A stretch of DNA of 33,560 nt, taken from the NCBI GenBank assembly GCA_021647945.1, contig JAKITT010000027.1:1-33560 (forward strand). Reading direction: 5' to 3'. Source of the stretch: Candidatus Polarisedimenticolaceae bacterium (GTDB lineage Bacteria > Pseudomonadota > Gammaproteobacteria > Chromatiales > Chromatiaceae). The position numbers and the translations under genes were made by a program. Position 1 is the stretch's first letter, and each line of letters starts with the position of its first letter. Below the pieces are notes generated by a model. The model did not search any database, was not told the DNA's origin, and worked only from the letters and a program-made list of their open reading frames with translations. Below are positions 1-6,087 of the stretch, one piece after another.

Positions 1-153
1 TATTGGGCGCAGCCATAAGTCGCTAGAGTGATGCAGCACGCCGAATTGGGGAGACCAAACGAATGCCTGCACCATCGGGAAAAATAACGAAAAACACTGT
101 CAAGCACTTTTTTCGCTGAGTAGTTACGAAAAATCAAGAACAATCACAATCAA

Positions 154-161
154 GGGGTCAG
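154..161. repeat. GGGGTCAG motif copy (also at 1191-1198 and 1715-1722)
   Basis: The same octamer occurs three times within 1.6 kb: here, just before the RAYT remnant (1191-1198) and just before the IS4 remnant (1715-1722). A related CCGGGTCAGAG occurs at 2279-2289. At the first site a reverse-orientation relative (CCCCTTTAC, 206-214) lies 45 bases downstream. These look like ends of small mobile repeats. The rest of 1-225 holds nothing else I can identify. Confidence 0.35.
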
Positions 162-225
162 CACCCTTTACACTTACTTAATTTAAGATCAAATAAGCGT
201 ACTAACCCCTTTACAAACGCAGCTG

Positions 226-960
226 TCAGATTCGCTTTCTTTTCTTTCTCGACAATCCAGCCAAACCAGCCAAACCAGCACCAAGAAGCAACAAGGTGAC
301 GGGCTCAGGAACAGACACGGAGCCAACATCGCCATCCATCACAGCCCAAGCATAATAGTCAGAATGATTGAGTAAATCCGGATCATTGATGCCATGAGGA
401 TTGTGGCATTGGGCGCAGTCAGTAAAGGTGCCAGCATCAAATGAAGTTCTTCCGGCATCAAAAGAAAACATATGCTGATGCAGATTAACGGAAACAGAGC
501 CTTCTCCCCAGTACCAGCCAGTCTGAATATTTGAAAAAAGAGCCAAGTCAGAGTCAGCTGGGGTAACTTCAAAAAGGTTCTGCCCCCAGGTGCCACCCAG
601 GTCATAGAATAACAACTCAAGCTCACCGACCATATGAGTGTTGGTAGCCGAATTGACGTAACTAGCCGTCGGCAGGCGCCAGCTGTCTAGATTGATGCCC
701 CGCACCGAATCAAAAAAAATCAAGTCCACAGTCCAGTCTAGCGCCTCCTGGTAGATCATAAAACCGTCACCATTAGCATCTGCCCCCTGGGATTGCGCCA
801 AGTTGGCATTAGCCAACCAAGTAATGTCCTGGCTTGAGTCATAAATCAGGCCGCCGCCCCTGTCTATCAGGGCACCATACACTGCACCGCCCGACAGAAG
901 AGAAGCACATCCCACCACCGCCGCCACAATCCGTTTTGACCTACTAATAACACTCAACAT
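226..960 (-). CDS. PEP-CTERM sorting-domain protein, DUF1566-like, with one CxxCH motif
   Basis: The 244-residue protein has an N-terminal signal peptide (basic residues, then a hydrophobic run at about 10-30) and a C-terminal PEP-CTERM signal: VPEP at 217-220, a hydrophobic helix at 221-236 and a basic RKKRKR tail. Such proteins are exported, then processed and anchored by an exosortase/archaeosortase-type system; no exosortase gene lies in this window. The middle (WLANANLAQ near 48-56, WRLPT at 94-98, YAWAVMDGDVG near 203-213) resembles the DUF1566/Lcl_C-type domain often found in PEP-CTERM proteins. A single CAQCH at 182-186, followed by NPHG, looks like a c-type heme motif and is unexpected here. 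The ATG is preceded by a strong AGGAGGGG ribosome binding site. Cargo function is unknown. Confidence 0.85.
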   Translation of the reverse strand: MLSVISRSKRIVAAVVGCASLLSGGAVYGALIDRGGGLIYDSSQDITWLANANLAQSQGADANGDGFMIYQEALDWTVDLIFFDSVRGINLDSWRLPTASYVNSATNTHMVGELELLFYDLGGTWGQNLFEVTPADSDLALFSNIQTGWYWGEGSVSVNLHQHMFSFDAGRTSFDAGTFTDCAQCHNPHGINDPDLLNHSDYYAWAVMDGDVGSVSVPEPVTLLLLGAGLAGLAGLSRKKRKRI

Positions 961-1010
961 TACTACCCCTCCTTAGCTGTATTAGGACTTAGATTCCCGT
1001 CACTCTACTC

Positions 1011-1023
1011 ATAACATGGTTAT
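1011..1023. promoter_or_regulatory. short inverted repeat upstream of the PEP-CTERM gene
   Basis: ATAAC-ATG-GTTAT is a perfect 5-bp inverted repeat with a 3-nt centre, 51 bases upstream of the PEP-CTERM start codon. It could be an operator, but nothing else identifies a regulator. The rest of 961-1235 shows no convincing gene. Confidence 0.2.
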
Positions 1024-1235
1024 CACTATGCGTCAACGCGATCAATGGAAAAGTGAGTCTTTGATCTCATCATACAAAACGGGACATCCCAGTCACCCTT
1101 TTGCAATCGATCTTCGACAGCTTTTATGCCCTGGACGTCCTGGTCACTGGCTCTACGCTACAACTTCACTCTGAATCAACGGCAATCAATGGGGTCAGAC
1201 TCGATTGATCGTATTATTTAGTCTATGCTTCACAC

Positions 1236-1499
1236 ATGGCACGCCTCCCTCGATTTAATATTCCCGGTCAACCCCAGCACGTTATCCAGCGTGGAAATAA
1301 TCATGAGCCGATTTTCTGCCAGGACGATGATTACCAATTCTACCTAGAGAAGCTGGAGGATGGCTGTAAGAAATATTCATGTGATTTGCACGCATATGTA
1401 CTGATGACGTATCATGTTCATCTGTTGCTGGCACCCCAAACCACTGATGGGGTTGGTAAGAGATGCAGATGCTGGGCCGCTACTATGTGCAGCGCGTAG
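1236..1499 (+). pseudogene. truncated REP-associated tyrosine transposase (RAYT, Y1_Tnp family)
   Basis: The N-terminal 80 residues match the RAYT/IS200-like Y1 transposase family: MARLPRFNIPGQPQHVIQRG is the typical start, and YHVHLLLAPQ at about 59-68 carries the HxH (HUH) metal-binding motif. After GVGK (about residue 76) the frame is lost. The +1 frame then reads MQMLGRYYVQ, the expected continuation, for about ten residues before similarity stops at a REP-like hairpin. Most of the C-terminal half is therefore missing. RAYTs normally mobilise REP palindromes; this copy is almost certainly inactive. A GGGGTCAG motif sits just upstream (1191-1198). Confidence 0.8.
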
Positions 1500-1524
1500 G
1501 TTGGGCTAAGGCACGAAGCCCAAC
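1500..1524. repeat. REP-like palindrome following the RAYT remnant
   Basis: GTTGGGCT (1500-1507) and AGCCCAAC (1517-1524) form a perfect 8-bp stem with a 9-nt loop. It lies exactly where the RAYT coding similarity ends, which is the usual relation between RAYT genes and their cognate REP hairpins. Genome-wide copy number cannot be seen from here. Confidence 0.6.
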
Positions 1525-1592
1525 AAGTTTAAGAAGGAACTTTTCACAATGCTAAATGCGTTTGATAATTAACAACTAGTAAGGAGAAAATC

Positions 1593-1697
1593 ATGTCTAA
1601 AGGTCAAGATGCAAAAAAATCAGGTAAAAAGAAACCTGAAAAAACTTTGAAAGAAAAGCGTGCTGAAAAAAAGGAAAAGAAAGCCAATAAAAGATGA
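1593..1697 (+). CDS. small lysine-rich basic protein (34 aa)
   Basis: This short ORF reads MSKGQDAKKSGKKKPEKTLK and continues to a KANKR terminus. It is about 40% lysine with interspersed Glu and Ala, so it is strongly basic and probably helical or disordered. A strong ribosome binding site (AAGGAG at 1581-1586) lies 6 bases before the ATG, which supports translation. I recall similar tiny MSKGQD-type hypothetical proteins from other proteobacteria, but no function is known to me. Nucleic-acid binding would be a guess from charge alone. It sits between two transposase remnants, with no partner gene in the same operon. Confidence 0.6.
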   Translation: MSKGQDAKKSGKKKPEKTLKEKRAEKKEKKANKR

Positions 1698-1801
1698 ATG
1701 TAAAGATGTGTAAAGGGGTCAGTACCGAATGCCGCTAACTTAAGGGTGTTTAGCATGGAGAATTCTGGAGTAAAATGAGGCCATAAATGGGATAATTTGC
1801 C

Positions 1802-2278
1802 ATGCAAAATCCCACTCCAATGTTCCCTGATTTCCATCTTTCTACTCTTCGCCGAAAACCTCGTTCAGCCCAACAGATCATGGCTGAAAAACTAGAGCAA
1901 CTGAAGCAAAAACCCTTCAGTCAACTCAGTGAATGTTTTTGCACATTCATTTCCAGTCAACACCTTCGTCCAACAGAATCCGGTGCATCAAGTCGCCAGC
2001 ATTTTTTCAGCAAAAAAAAACACATTCTGGGCCTTCTTCTCTCAAATACTGGATGCTGATGGGGGGTGTCAGGAAGTGATTAGAAAGCTTCAAGCATTTG
2101 CTGCCATGAAGTCCAAGCCTCTGCCATCCTCGTCCACCGCTGCCTACTGCAAAGCACGGAAAAGACTTGATTTCATCAGCCTGAAAACAATTCTTAAGGA
2201 GACGGCTGAGAGGATCCTGTTCAATCCTGATATGGCGCATCTAAAGGGTCGCCGGGTTGTCGTCGTTGATGGGGGAAA
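1802..2278 (+). pseudogene. IS4-family transposase, N-terminal fragment, frameshifted
   Basis: Frame 1 from ATG 1802 reads MQNPTPMFPDFHLSTLRRKP and on to a PTESGASSRQHFFSKK stretch. A run of nine adenines near 2011-2019 marks a frame change, after which the third frame continues with NTFWAFFSQILDADGGC, an STAAYCKARKRL stretch and GRRVVVVDG. Together they match the N-terminal part of IS4-family transposases; the Asp in VVVVDG should be the first DDE residue. Similarity stops immediately afterwards at a 17-bp inverted repeat, so the other catalytic residues are missing. The sequence from about 1715 to 1801 may hold the left IS end. It is inactive as it stands; the A-run shift could be mutation or sequencing error. 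Confidence 0.8.
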
Positions 2279-2332
2279 CCGGGTCAGAGAGCAATAGTTT
2301 CTAATATTAGCAATAATTGCTCTCTGACCCGG
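2279..2332. repeat. 17-bp inverted repeat (54-bp hairpin) that ends the IS4 remnant
   Basis: Arm 2279-2295 (CCGGGTCAGAGAGCAAT) is perfectly complementary to 2316-2332. The centre is the palindrome CTAATATTAG (2301-2310), so the whole 54-bp element is symmetric about 2305/2306. It begins exactly where transposase similarity ends. It could be a MITE/REP-like insertion or two abutting element ends. Confidence 0.7.
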
Positions 2333-2364
2333 CTTTTCCTAAGCATAGCACTTCTATTCAGTTG

Positions 2365-2378
2365 GCCATTATAATGGC
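2365..2378. repeat. perfect 14-bp palindrome GCCATTATAATGGC
   Basis: This perfect dyad lies between the mobile-element debris and the AT-rich gene run and contains a TATAAT hexamer (2370-2375). No good -35 box is visible at the right distance. It may be an operator or promoter element of the first gene downstream. Confidence 0.25.
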
Positions 2379-2453
2379 TGGGATGTACGAATTTACCGAA
2401 AAAACGCACATAAATAGAATGTTTCCACAACTTTGCCCAGGTTTTTGGATGCT

Positions 2454-3188
2454 ATGAAGATTAAATTATTAACCATCATTTTACCTCTATTGACAGCGTG
2501 TTCATCAGAGCCGTAATTGACAGCGTGTTCATCAGAGCCGTACGCGGTTAAATACTTTGAAATGCCCACCGTGGCTGGGCAAGAAGAAATATACATAGTA
2601 AACCACGGCTGGCATACTGGAATTGTTGTCCCTGCTAAAAAAATTAAAAATCAACTTCCTCAGTTAAGAGAAAGGTTTGGGGATATACCTTATATTGAAT
2701 TCGGGTGGGGTGATAAAGATTACTATCAAGCAAAAGAAATAACATCAGGCCTAACTCTAAATGCAATACTTTGGCCAACGGAGTCGGTTATTCATGCAGT
2801 TGCTGTGCCTAAGAAGGCTGATAAATATTTCACAAACAGTACAGTCGAAATATTATGCCTTAGTGGAAGAGAGTACTCTTCTCTATTACGATTTATTTCA
2901 GAAAGTTTTTATAAAGATGGGCATGGTAAAATATTGCAACTTAAGGGTGGGATATATGGCAATAGTCAGTTTTATAAAGGCGTAGGTAATTTTTATTTCA
3001 TGAACACATGCAATAAATGGACAGCTAAAGGACTAAAAAGCGCAGGAATGGACATATCCCCTACCTTTAAATTAACTGCTGGCAGCATTATGGATTATAT
3101 TAAGGAATATAGGCAAGCCAAAACAATAGATTCCACCGGACATTCGAATGCTGCGCCACCTCGCCCTATACCCGTTGAATGCCGATAA
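2454..3188 (+). pseudogene. DUF2459 (TIGR02117-type) lipoprotein interrupted by a 27-bp tandem duplication
   Basis: The ATG at 2454 starts a classic lipoprotein signal peptide, MKIKLLTIILPLLTACSSEP, with lipobox LTAC. A TAA stop (2514-2516) follows at once. The stop is created at the junction of a perfect 27-bp tandem duplication (2489-2515 and 2516-2542); removing one copy restores MKIKLLTIILPLLTACSSEP followed by YAVKYFEMP in one frame. The downstream frame (from TTG 2517) keeps the full domain: NHGWHTGIVVP, FGWGDKDYYQ, WPTESVIHAVAVP and an N-C-N-K-W segment, as in the DUF2459 family of unknown function. Expression from TTG 2517 would give a protein without a signal peptide. The last 20 or so codons run into an attC-like stem-loop. 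It is AT-rich like the next three genes. Confidence 0.8.
2489..2542 (+). repeat. perfect 27-bp tandem duplication in the DUF2459 signal peptide
   Basis: Bases 2489-2515 are repeated exactly at 2516-2542. Twenty-seven is a multiple of three, yet the junction itself forms TAA, so the duplication terminates translation. A recombination or replication-slippage revertant would be in frame. Confidence 0.95.
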
Positions 3189-3205
3189 ATCAATGCGTTA
3201 GCTTT
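3115..3205 (+). other. attC-like stem-loop 1 (end of DUF2459 gene)
   Basis: The left segment starting AAGCCAAAAC (3115) aligns over about 32 bases with the reverse complement of the right segment that ends in GTTAGCT (3197-3203). The inner stem is 3137-3148 with 3175-3184, with single unpaired bases at 3140 and 3146, and the apical loop is about 26 nt. An imperfect long hairpin with isolated extrahelical bases and a terminal GTTRRRY-like R' box is the layout of integron attC sites. The R' box departs from consensus at one base and the R'' box is degenerate, so the call is tentative. Confidence 0.45.
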
Positions 3206-3230
3206 AAAATAATAGAGCATACTGATAATT

Positions 3231-3977
3231 ATGAATAACAGCCAAACAGGCACTATTGTAATATTCTTTATCTCATTAATTTCGGTATTAGTAGTTTTAT
3301 CCCTCGATCCAATCAAACAAAATACCGAATACCATAATTTCATAGACCAAAGAACCTATTTTGGCATCCCTAATTTTTGGAATGTTATTTCTAATCTTCC
3401 ATTTCTACTAGTTGGAATGTTGGGACTCTTTAGCATTATCTATTCTAATAGAGTTCAATTCGTAACTAATTTAAAAATAGCATATATTATTTTTTTTCTA
3501 AGCGTTTCAATGGTTGCAGTTGGCTCGTCCTATTATCACTTTTTTCCAAGCAATGATTCTTTAATCTGGGATCGCCTTCCCATGACAATTTCTTTTATGT
3601 CACTATTCTCTATAGTTATTAGTGAGTTTACTTCTCCAAGACTTGGAAAGGCGTTGCTATGGCCTTTAATTATTTTCGGTGTGTATTCAGTATTTTACTG
3701 GCACAGCACAGAGGATTTAAGGCCATACATATTAGTTCAGTTTCTGCCTCTCATAGTTATACCCTTAATACTTTTGTTTTTTAAACCCGCATTCACAAAA
3801 ACAAACGGTTACTGGTTTTTGTTGTTTGCATATGCATTAGCAAAATTTCTAGAAGATTTTGATTCACAATTTTACAGTATTTTAATTTTTATCAGCGGGC
3901 ACTCAATTAAGCATGTCATTGCGGCATTAGGTGTATATTTACTACTGATTTCTTATAACAATAGAGAACAAGCCTAA
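3231..3977 (+). CDS. ceramidase-like (CREST superfamily) integral membrane protein
   Basis: The 248-residue protein has about seven hydrophobic segments (roughly 8-26, 52-70, 82-98, 118-131, 142-157, 165-184, 194-206, 214-241; some may pair up). Conserved polar residues match alkaline ceramidase/CREST hydrolases: SSYYH (H103), WDRLPM (D114), YWHS (H158) and GHSIKH (H224, H228). In that family these residues coordinate zinc and hydrolyse amide bonds in lipids. The real substrate here is unknown. The stop codon TAA overlaps GCCTAAC, the R'' box of an attC-like site, as is common for integron cassette genes. No clear Shine-Dalgarno sequence precedes the ATG. It is AT-rich compared with the DNA downstream of 5.3 kb. 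Confidence 0.75.
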   Translation: MNNSQTGTIVIFFISLISVLVVLSLDPIKQNTEYHNFIDQRTYFGIPNFWNVISNLPFLLVGMLGLFSIIYSNRVQFVTNLKIAYIIFFLSVSMVAVGSSYYHFFPSNDSLIWDRLPMTISFMSLFSIVISEFTSPRLGKALLWPLIIFGVYSVFYWHSTEDLRPYILVQFLPLIVIPLILLFFKPAFTKTNGYWFLLFAYALAKFLEDFDSQFYSILIFISGHSIKHVIAALGVYLLLISYNNREQA

Positions 3978-4045
3978 CATTCACATTCAATCAGATAAAA
4001 ATCCTCACTGCGTTCCCATTTTTACTGCTGACGTGAAGCTTAGAC
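3972..4045 (+). other. attC-like stem-loop 2 (end of ceramidase-like gene)
   Basis: It begins with GCCTAAC (3972-3978), a perfect RYYYAAC R'' box overlapping the stop codon, and ends with CTTAGAC (4039-4045), one base from GTTRRRY. Between them TTCAC pairs with GTGAA, TCAG with CTGA, and TAAAAAT with ATTTTTA, separated by short bulges. The length of 74 bp is within the known attC range. This is the most convincing of the three candidate sites. Confidence 0.5.
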
Positions 4046-4060
4046 TTTAAAGAGGAATAA

Positions 4061-4396
4061 ATGGCATACATATATTTAGCTATAGCAATCATTGCTGAAG
4101 TTGTGGCGACAAGTGCATTGAAGGCATCAGCAGAATTCACCAAGCTATATCCAAGCCTATTGGTTGTTGCCGGTTATTGTGTTGCATTTTATTTTATGAC
4201 CCTTGTGCTAAGAACAATACCAATTGGCATCACATATGCGGTTTGGTCAGGAGTCGGTATTGTTCTAATCGCCATTGTTGGTGCATTACTATATAAACAA
4301 ATTCCAGATACTCCTGCGATAATAGGTATGGGCTTAATTATTTCAGGTGTGGTGGTTATTCATGTTTTTTCAAAAACGGTTAGTCATTCAATTTAA
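4061..4396 (+). CDS. small multidrug resistance (SMR) efflux protein, EmrE/Qac type
   Basis: The 111-residue protein has four transmembrane helices (about 2-22, 30-50, 57-80, 86-104). The start MAYIYLAIAIIAEVVATSAL places the essential membrane Glu at residue 13, equivalent to E14 of EmrE. YAVWSGVG and PAIIGMGLIISGV match the helix 3 and helix 4 signatures. These dimeric inner-membrane pumps exchange protons for cationic compounds such as quaternary ammonium. AGAGG at 4051-4055 is the ribosome binding site. The stop lies in ATTTAAC, a perfect attC R'' box. qac-type SMR genes are classic integron cassettes, which agrees with the context. The EmrE/Qac subtype is preferred over SugE/Gdx from the WSG motif context, but its substrate is not certain. 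Confidence 0.9.
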   Translation: MAYIYLAIAIIAEVVATSALKASAEFTKLYPSLLVVAGYCVAFYFMTLVLRTIPIGITYAVWSGVGIVLIAIVGALLYKQIPDTPAIIGMGLIISGVVVIHVFSKTVSHSI

Positions 4397-4515
4397 CAAG
4401 TCAAATTCATTCCGAGAGTCAAAGCTACGCGCCTTTTTGTGCACTCGCTATCGCTCGATTATTGCACATAAACACGCTACGCTTTGCCTTCCGGTGATTT
4501 GAGGCGAAATTAAGG
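4391..4515 (+). other. attC-like stem-loop 3 (end of SMR gene)
   Basis: ATTTAAC (4391-4397) fits RYYYAAC and overlaps the stop codon. The following TCAAATTCATTCCG, AGTCAAAGC pairs, with small bulges, with the reverse complement of GCTTTGCCTTCCGG and TGATTTGA (about 4480-4502). An inner TGTGCA/TGCACA pair is also present. The right box (ATTAAGG, 4509-4515) is a poor GTTRRRY match and overlaps the ribosome binding site of the next gene. The whole is about 125 bp, near the upper end for attC sites. Confidence 0.45.
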
Positions 4516-4523
4516 AGAAATAT

Positions 4524-5255
4524 GTGTCAGTAACGAAGCGAATAGCACTGCTTATCGATTGTGATAATGTTAGTCATAATTCAATAGAAGGAGTGCTGGC
4601 TGAATTAGCAAATTATGGAACGGTGAATGTTCGTCATGCCCATGGAGATTGGAATAGCCCATCGCTGTCTGGCTGGAGGGATAAATTGCACCCAAATGCA
4701 ATCAGGCCAATACAACAATTTGCGTATACAAAAGGAAAAAATGCTACTGATTCAGCAATGATTATTGACGCTATGGATTTACTCTACAGCAAGACCGTAG
4801 ATGCCTTTGCGCTAATGACAAGTGACAGTGACTTCACTCCACTGGTGCTACGAATCCTAGAGAACGGACTTCCCGTGTATGGTTTTGGTGAAAAGAAAAC
4901 CCCACAACCATTTGTTGATGCATGCTCTCCATTTATCTATACGGAAAACCTTGTATCACATGATGAAAAAGCTGATATCCCGCAACAATTAACAAAGAAA
5001 AGTAAAAAAGAATTAAGGGCTAATACCTCAATGGTTAAATTGCTTAGAACTGCTGTAGAGCAAACTTCAGATGATGATGGGTGGGCGGATGTAGGTAAAG
5101 TTGCTCCTTATATATCTAACAACAGTTCTTTCTCATCTATTAATTATGGATACAAAAAGCTAGGAGATTTAATAAGGGCTACTGAATTATTTAATGTGGA
5201 TATGAGAAGGGATGGCAAAGCCATGTATATAAAAGATGCGCGTAGAAATACGTAA
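4524..5255 (+). CDS. NYN-domain (LabA/DUF88-like) putative RNase with C-terminal LOTUS/OST-HTH domain
   Basis: Residues 5-140 form an NYN/PIN-like nuclease fold: RIALLIDCDN supplies D12 and D14, with further acidic positions at D76, D82 and TSDSDF (D101, D103), the usual metal-binding set. Residues 170-240 (LLRTAVEQTSDDDGWADVGK and KKLGDLI) match the OST-HTH/LOTUS RNA-binding winged helix. NYN-LOTUS proteins are widespread in bacteria and are thought to act in RNA metabolism; the target is unknown. The start is GTG 4524, with AAGGAG at 4512-4517 six bases before it; the ATG two bases earlier (4522) hits a stop after three codons. It is the last AT-rich gene of the cassette-like run, and no attC-like hairpin is evident after its stop. 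Confidence 0.85.
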   Translation: MSVTKRIALLIDCDNVSHNSIEGVLAELANYGTVNVRHAHGDWNSPSLSGWRDKLHPNAIRPIQQFAYTKGKNATDSAMIIDAMDLLYSKTVDAFALMTSDSDFTPLVLRILENGLPVYGFGEKKTPQPFVDACSPFIYTENLVSHDEKADIPQQLTKKSKKELRANTSMVKLLRTAVEQTSDDDGWADVGKVAPYISNNSSFSSINYGYKKLGDLIRATELFNVDMRRDGKAMYIKDARRNT

Positions 5256-5364
5256 CATAATTTATAACAATAAAAACTCACTCGGACAGAACCTTGCCCC
5301 GAAAAAGTTGACACTTTCATCACTAGATGGTGAGTAGAACTCTAGCCTCTGATAGACTAAAATC

Positions 5365-6084
5365 ATGGATAATCAGAATACAAAGATACTTATTGTCGAC
5401 GATGACCCCCGCCTGCGAGAGTTGCTCAACCGTTATCTAGGTGAGCAAGGCTTTCTGACCCACGCAGTGGCGGATGGGGTGGCGATGGCGCGCTACTTGG
5501 CTAAAAGCTCTGTAGATCTGATCATCCTCGATCTGATGCTACCGGGTGATGATGGCCTGACTCTCGCTAGACGACTACGCAGCAGCTCCAACACGCCGAT
5601 CATTATTCTCTCTGCACGTGGCGATGATGTGGATCGTATTGTCGGCCTGGAGGTGGGTGCCGATGATTATCTGGCAAAGCCCTTTAACCCTAGGGAGTTG
5701 CTGGCGCGTATCCGAGCCGTGTTGCGGCGCAACTGCCCCAATAAACCGACCGATTCTGACTCACGAATCCGCACTTTTGGCCCCTTCCAACTCAATCTCA
5801 ACAACCACACGCTCCTTAGAGGGGATGAGGATATCCTGCTGACTGCCGGTGAGCTGGCCTTGATTGAGATATTCACCGAATACCCCAATCGAACATTGAG
5901 CCGTGATCATCTGGTCGATCTTCTCAAAGGGTATGAGCGTTCACCTTTCGATCGTAGCGTTGATGTACGGGTGACCCGACTCAGGCGTAAGATTGAGCAG
6001 GATCCCAAAGCGCCTCAGTTTATCCGTACCGTTTGGGGCAAAGGTTACCTCTTCACCCCGCAAGGTGCGGCCCATCAGGATTGA
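5365..6084 (+). CDS. ompR: OmpR-type response regulator
   Basis: The protein has 239 residues, the same length as E. coli OmpR. The receiver domain (6-120) has the acidic pair D12/D13, phospho-acceptor D56 in LDLMLPGDDGL, S83 and K105 in DDYLAKPFNPRELLARIRAV, the last being near identical to OmpR. Residues 140-232 form the winged-helix DNA-binding domain, ending RTVWGKGYLF. It should be phosphorylated by the kinase encoded three bases downstream and control envelope or transport genes. GC content rises here relative to the preceding AT-rich run. A TTGACA at 5314-5319 could be a -35 box but has no good -10 partner. Orthology to OmpR is likely but not proven; it could be a paralogue dedicated to the efflux genes that follow. 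Confidence 0.9.
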   Translation: MDNQNTKILIVDDDPRLRELLNRYLGEQGFLTHAVADGVAMARYLAKSSVDLIILDLMLPGDDGLTLARRLRSSSNTPIIILSARGDDVDRIVGLEVGADDYLAKPFNPRELLARIRAVLRRNCPNKPTDSDSRIRTFGPFQLNLNNHTLLRGDEDILLTAGELALIEIFTEYPNRTLSRDHLVDLLKGYERSPFDRSVDVRVTRLRRKIEQDPKAPQFIRTVWGKGYLFTPQGAAHQD

Positions 6085-6087
6085 GTT

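Noticed and set aside
2000-2025. Programmed ribosomal frameshift in the IS4-family transposase at the A9 run
   Set aside because: IS4-family transposases normally have a single frame and this copy is truncated after the first DDE residue, so a mutation or sequencing slip is the simpler reading.
1600-2300. Minus-strand ORFs across the IS4 remnant
   Set aside because: They lack any domain and overlap a plus-strand sequence with clear transposase similarity.
5256-5364. A fourth attC-like site after the NYN gene
   Set aside because: ACGTAAC at the stop is not a good R'' box and I found no paired stem or GTTRRRY box before the regulator gene.
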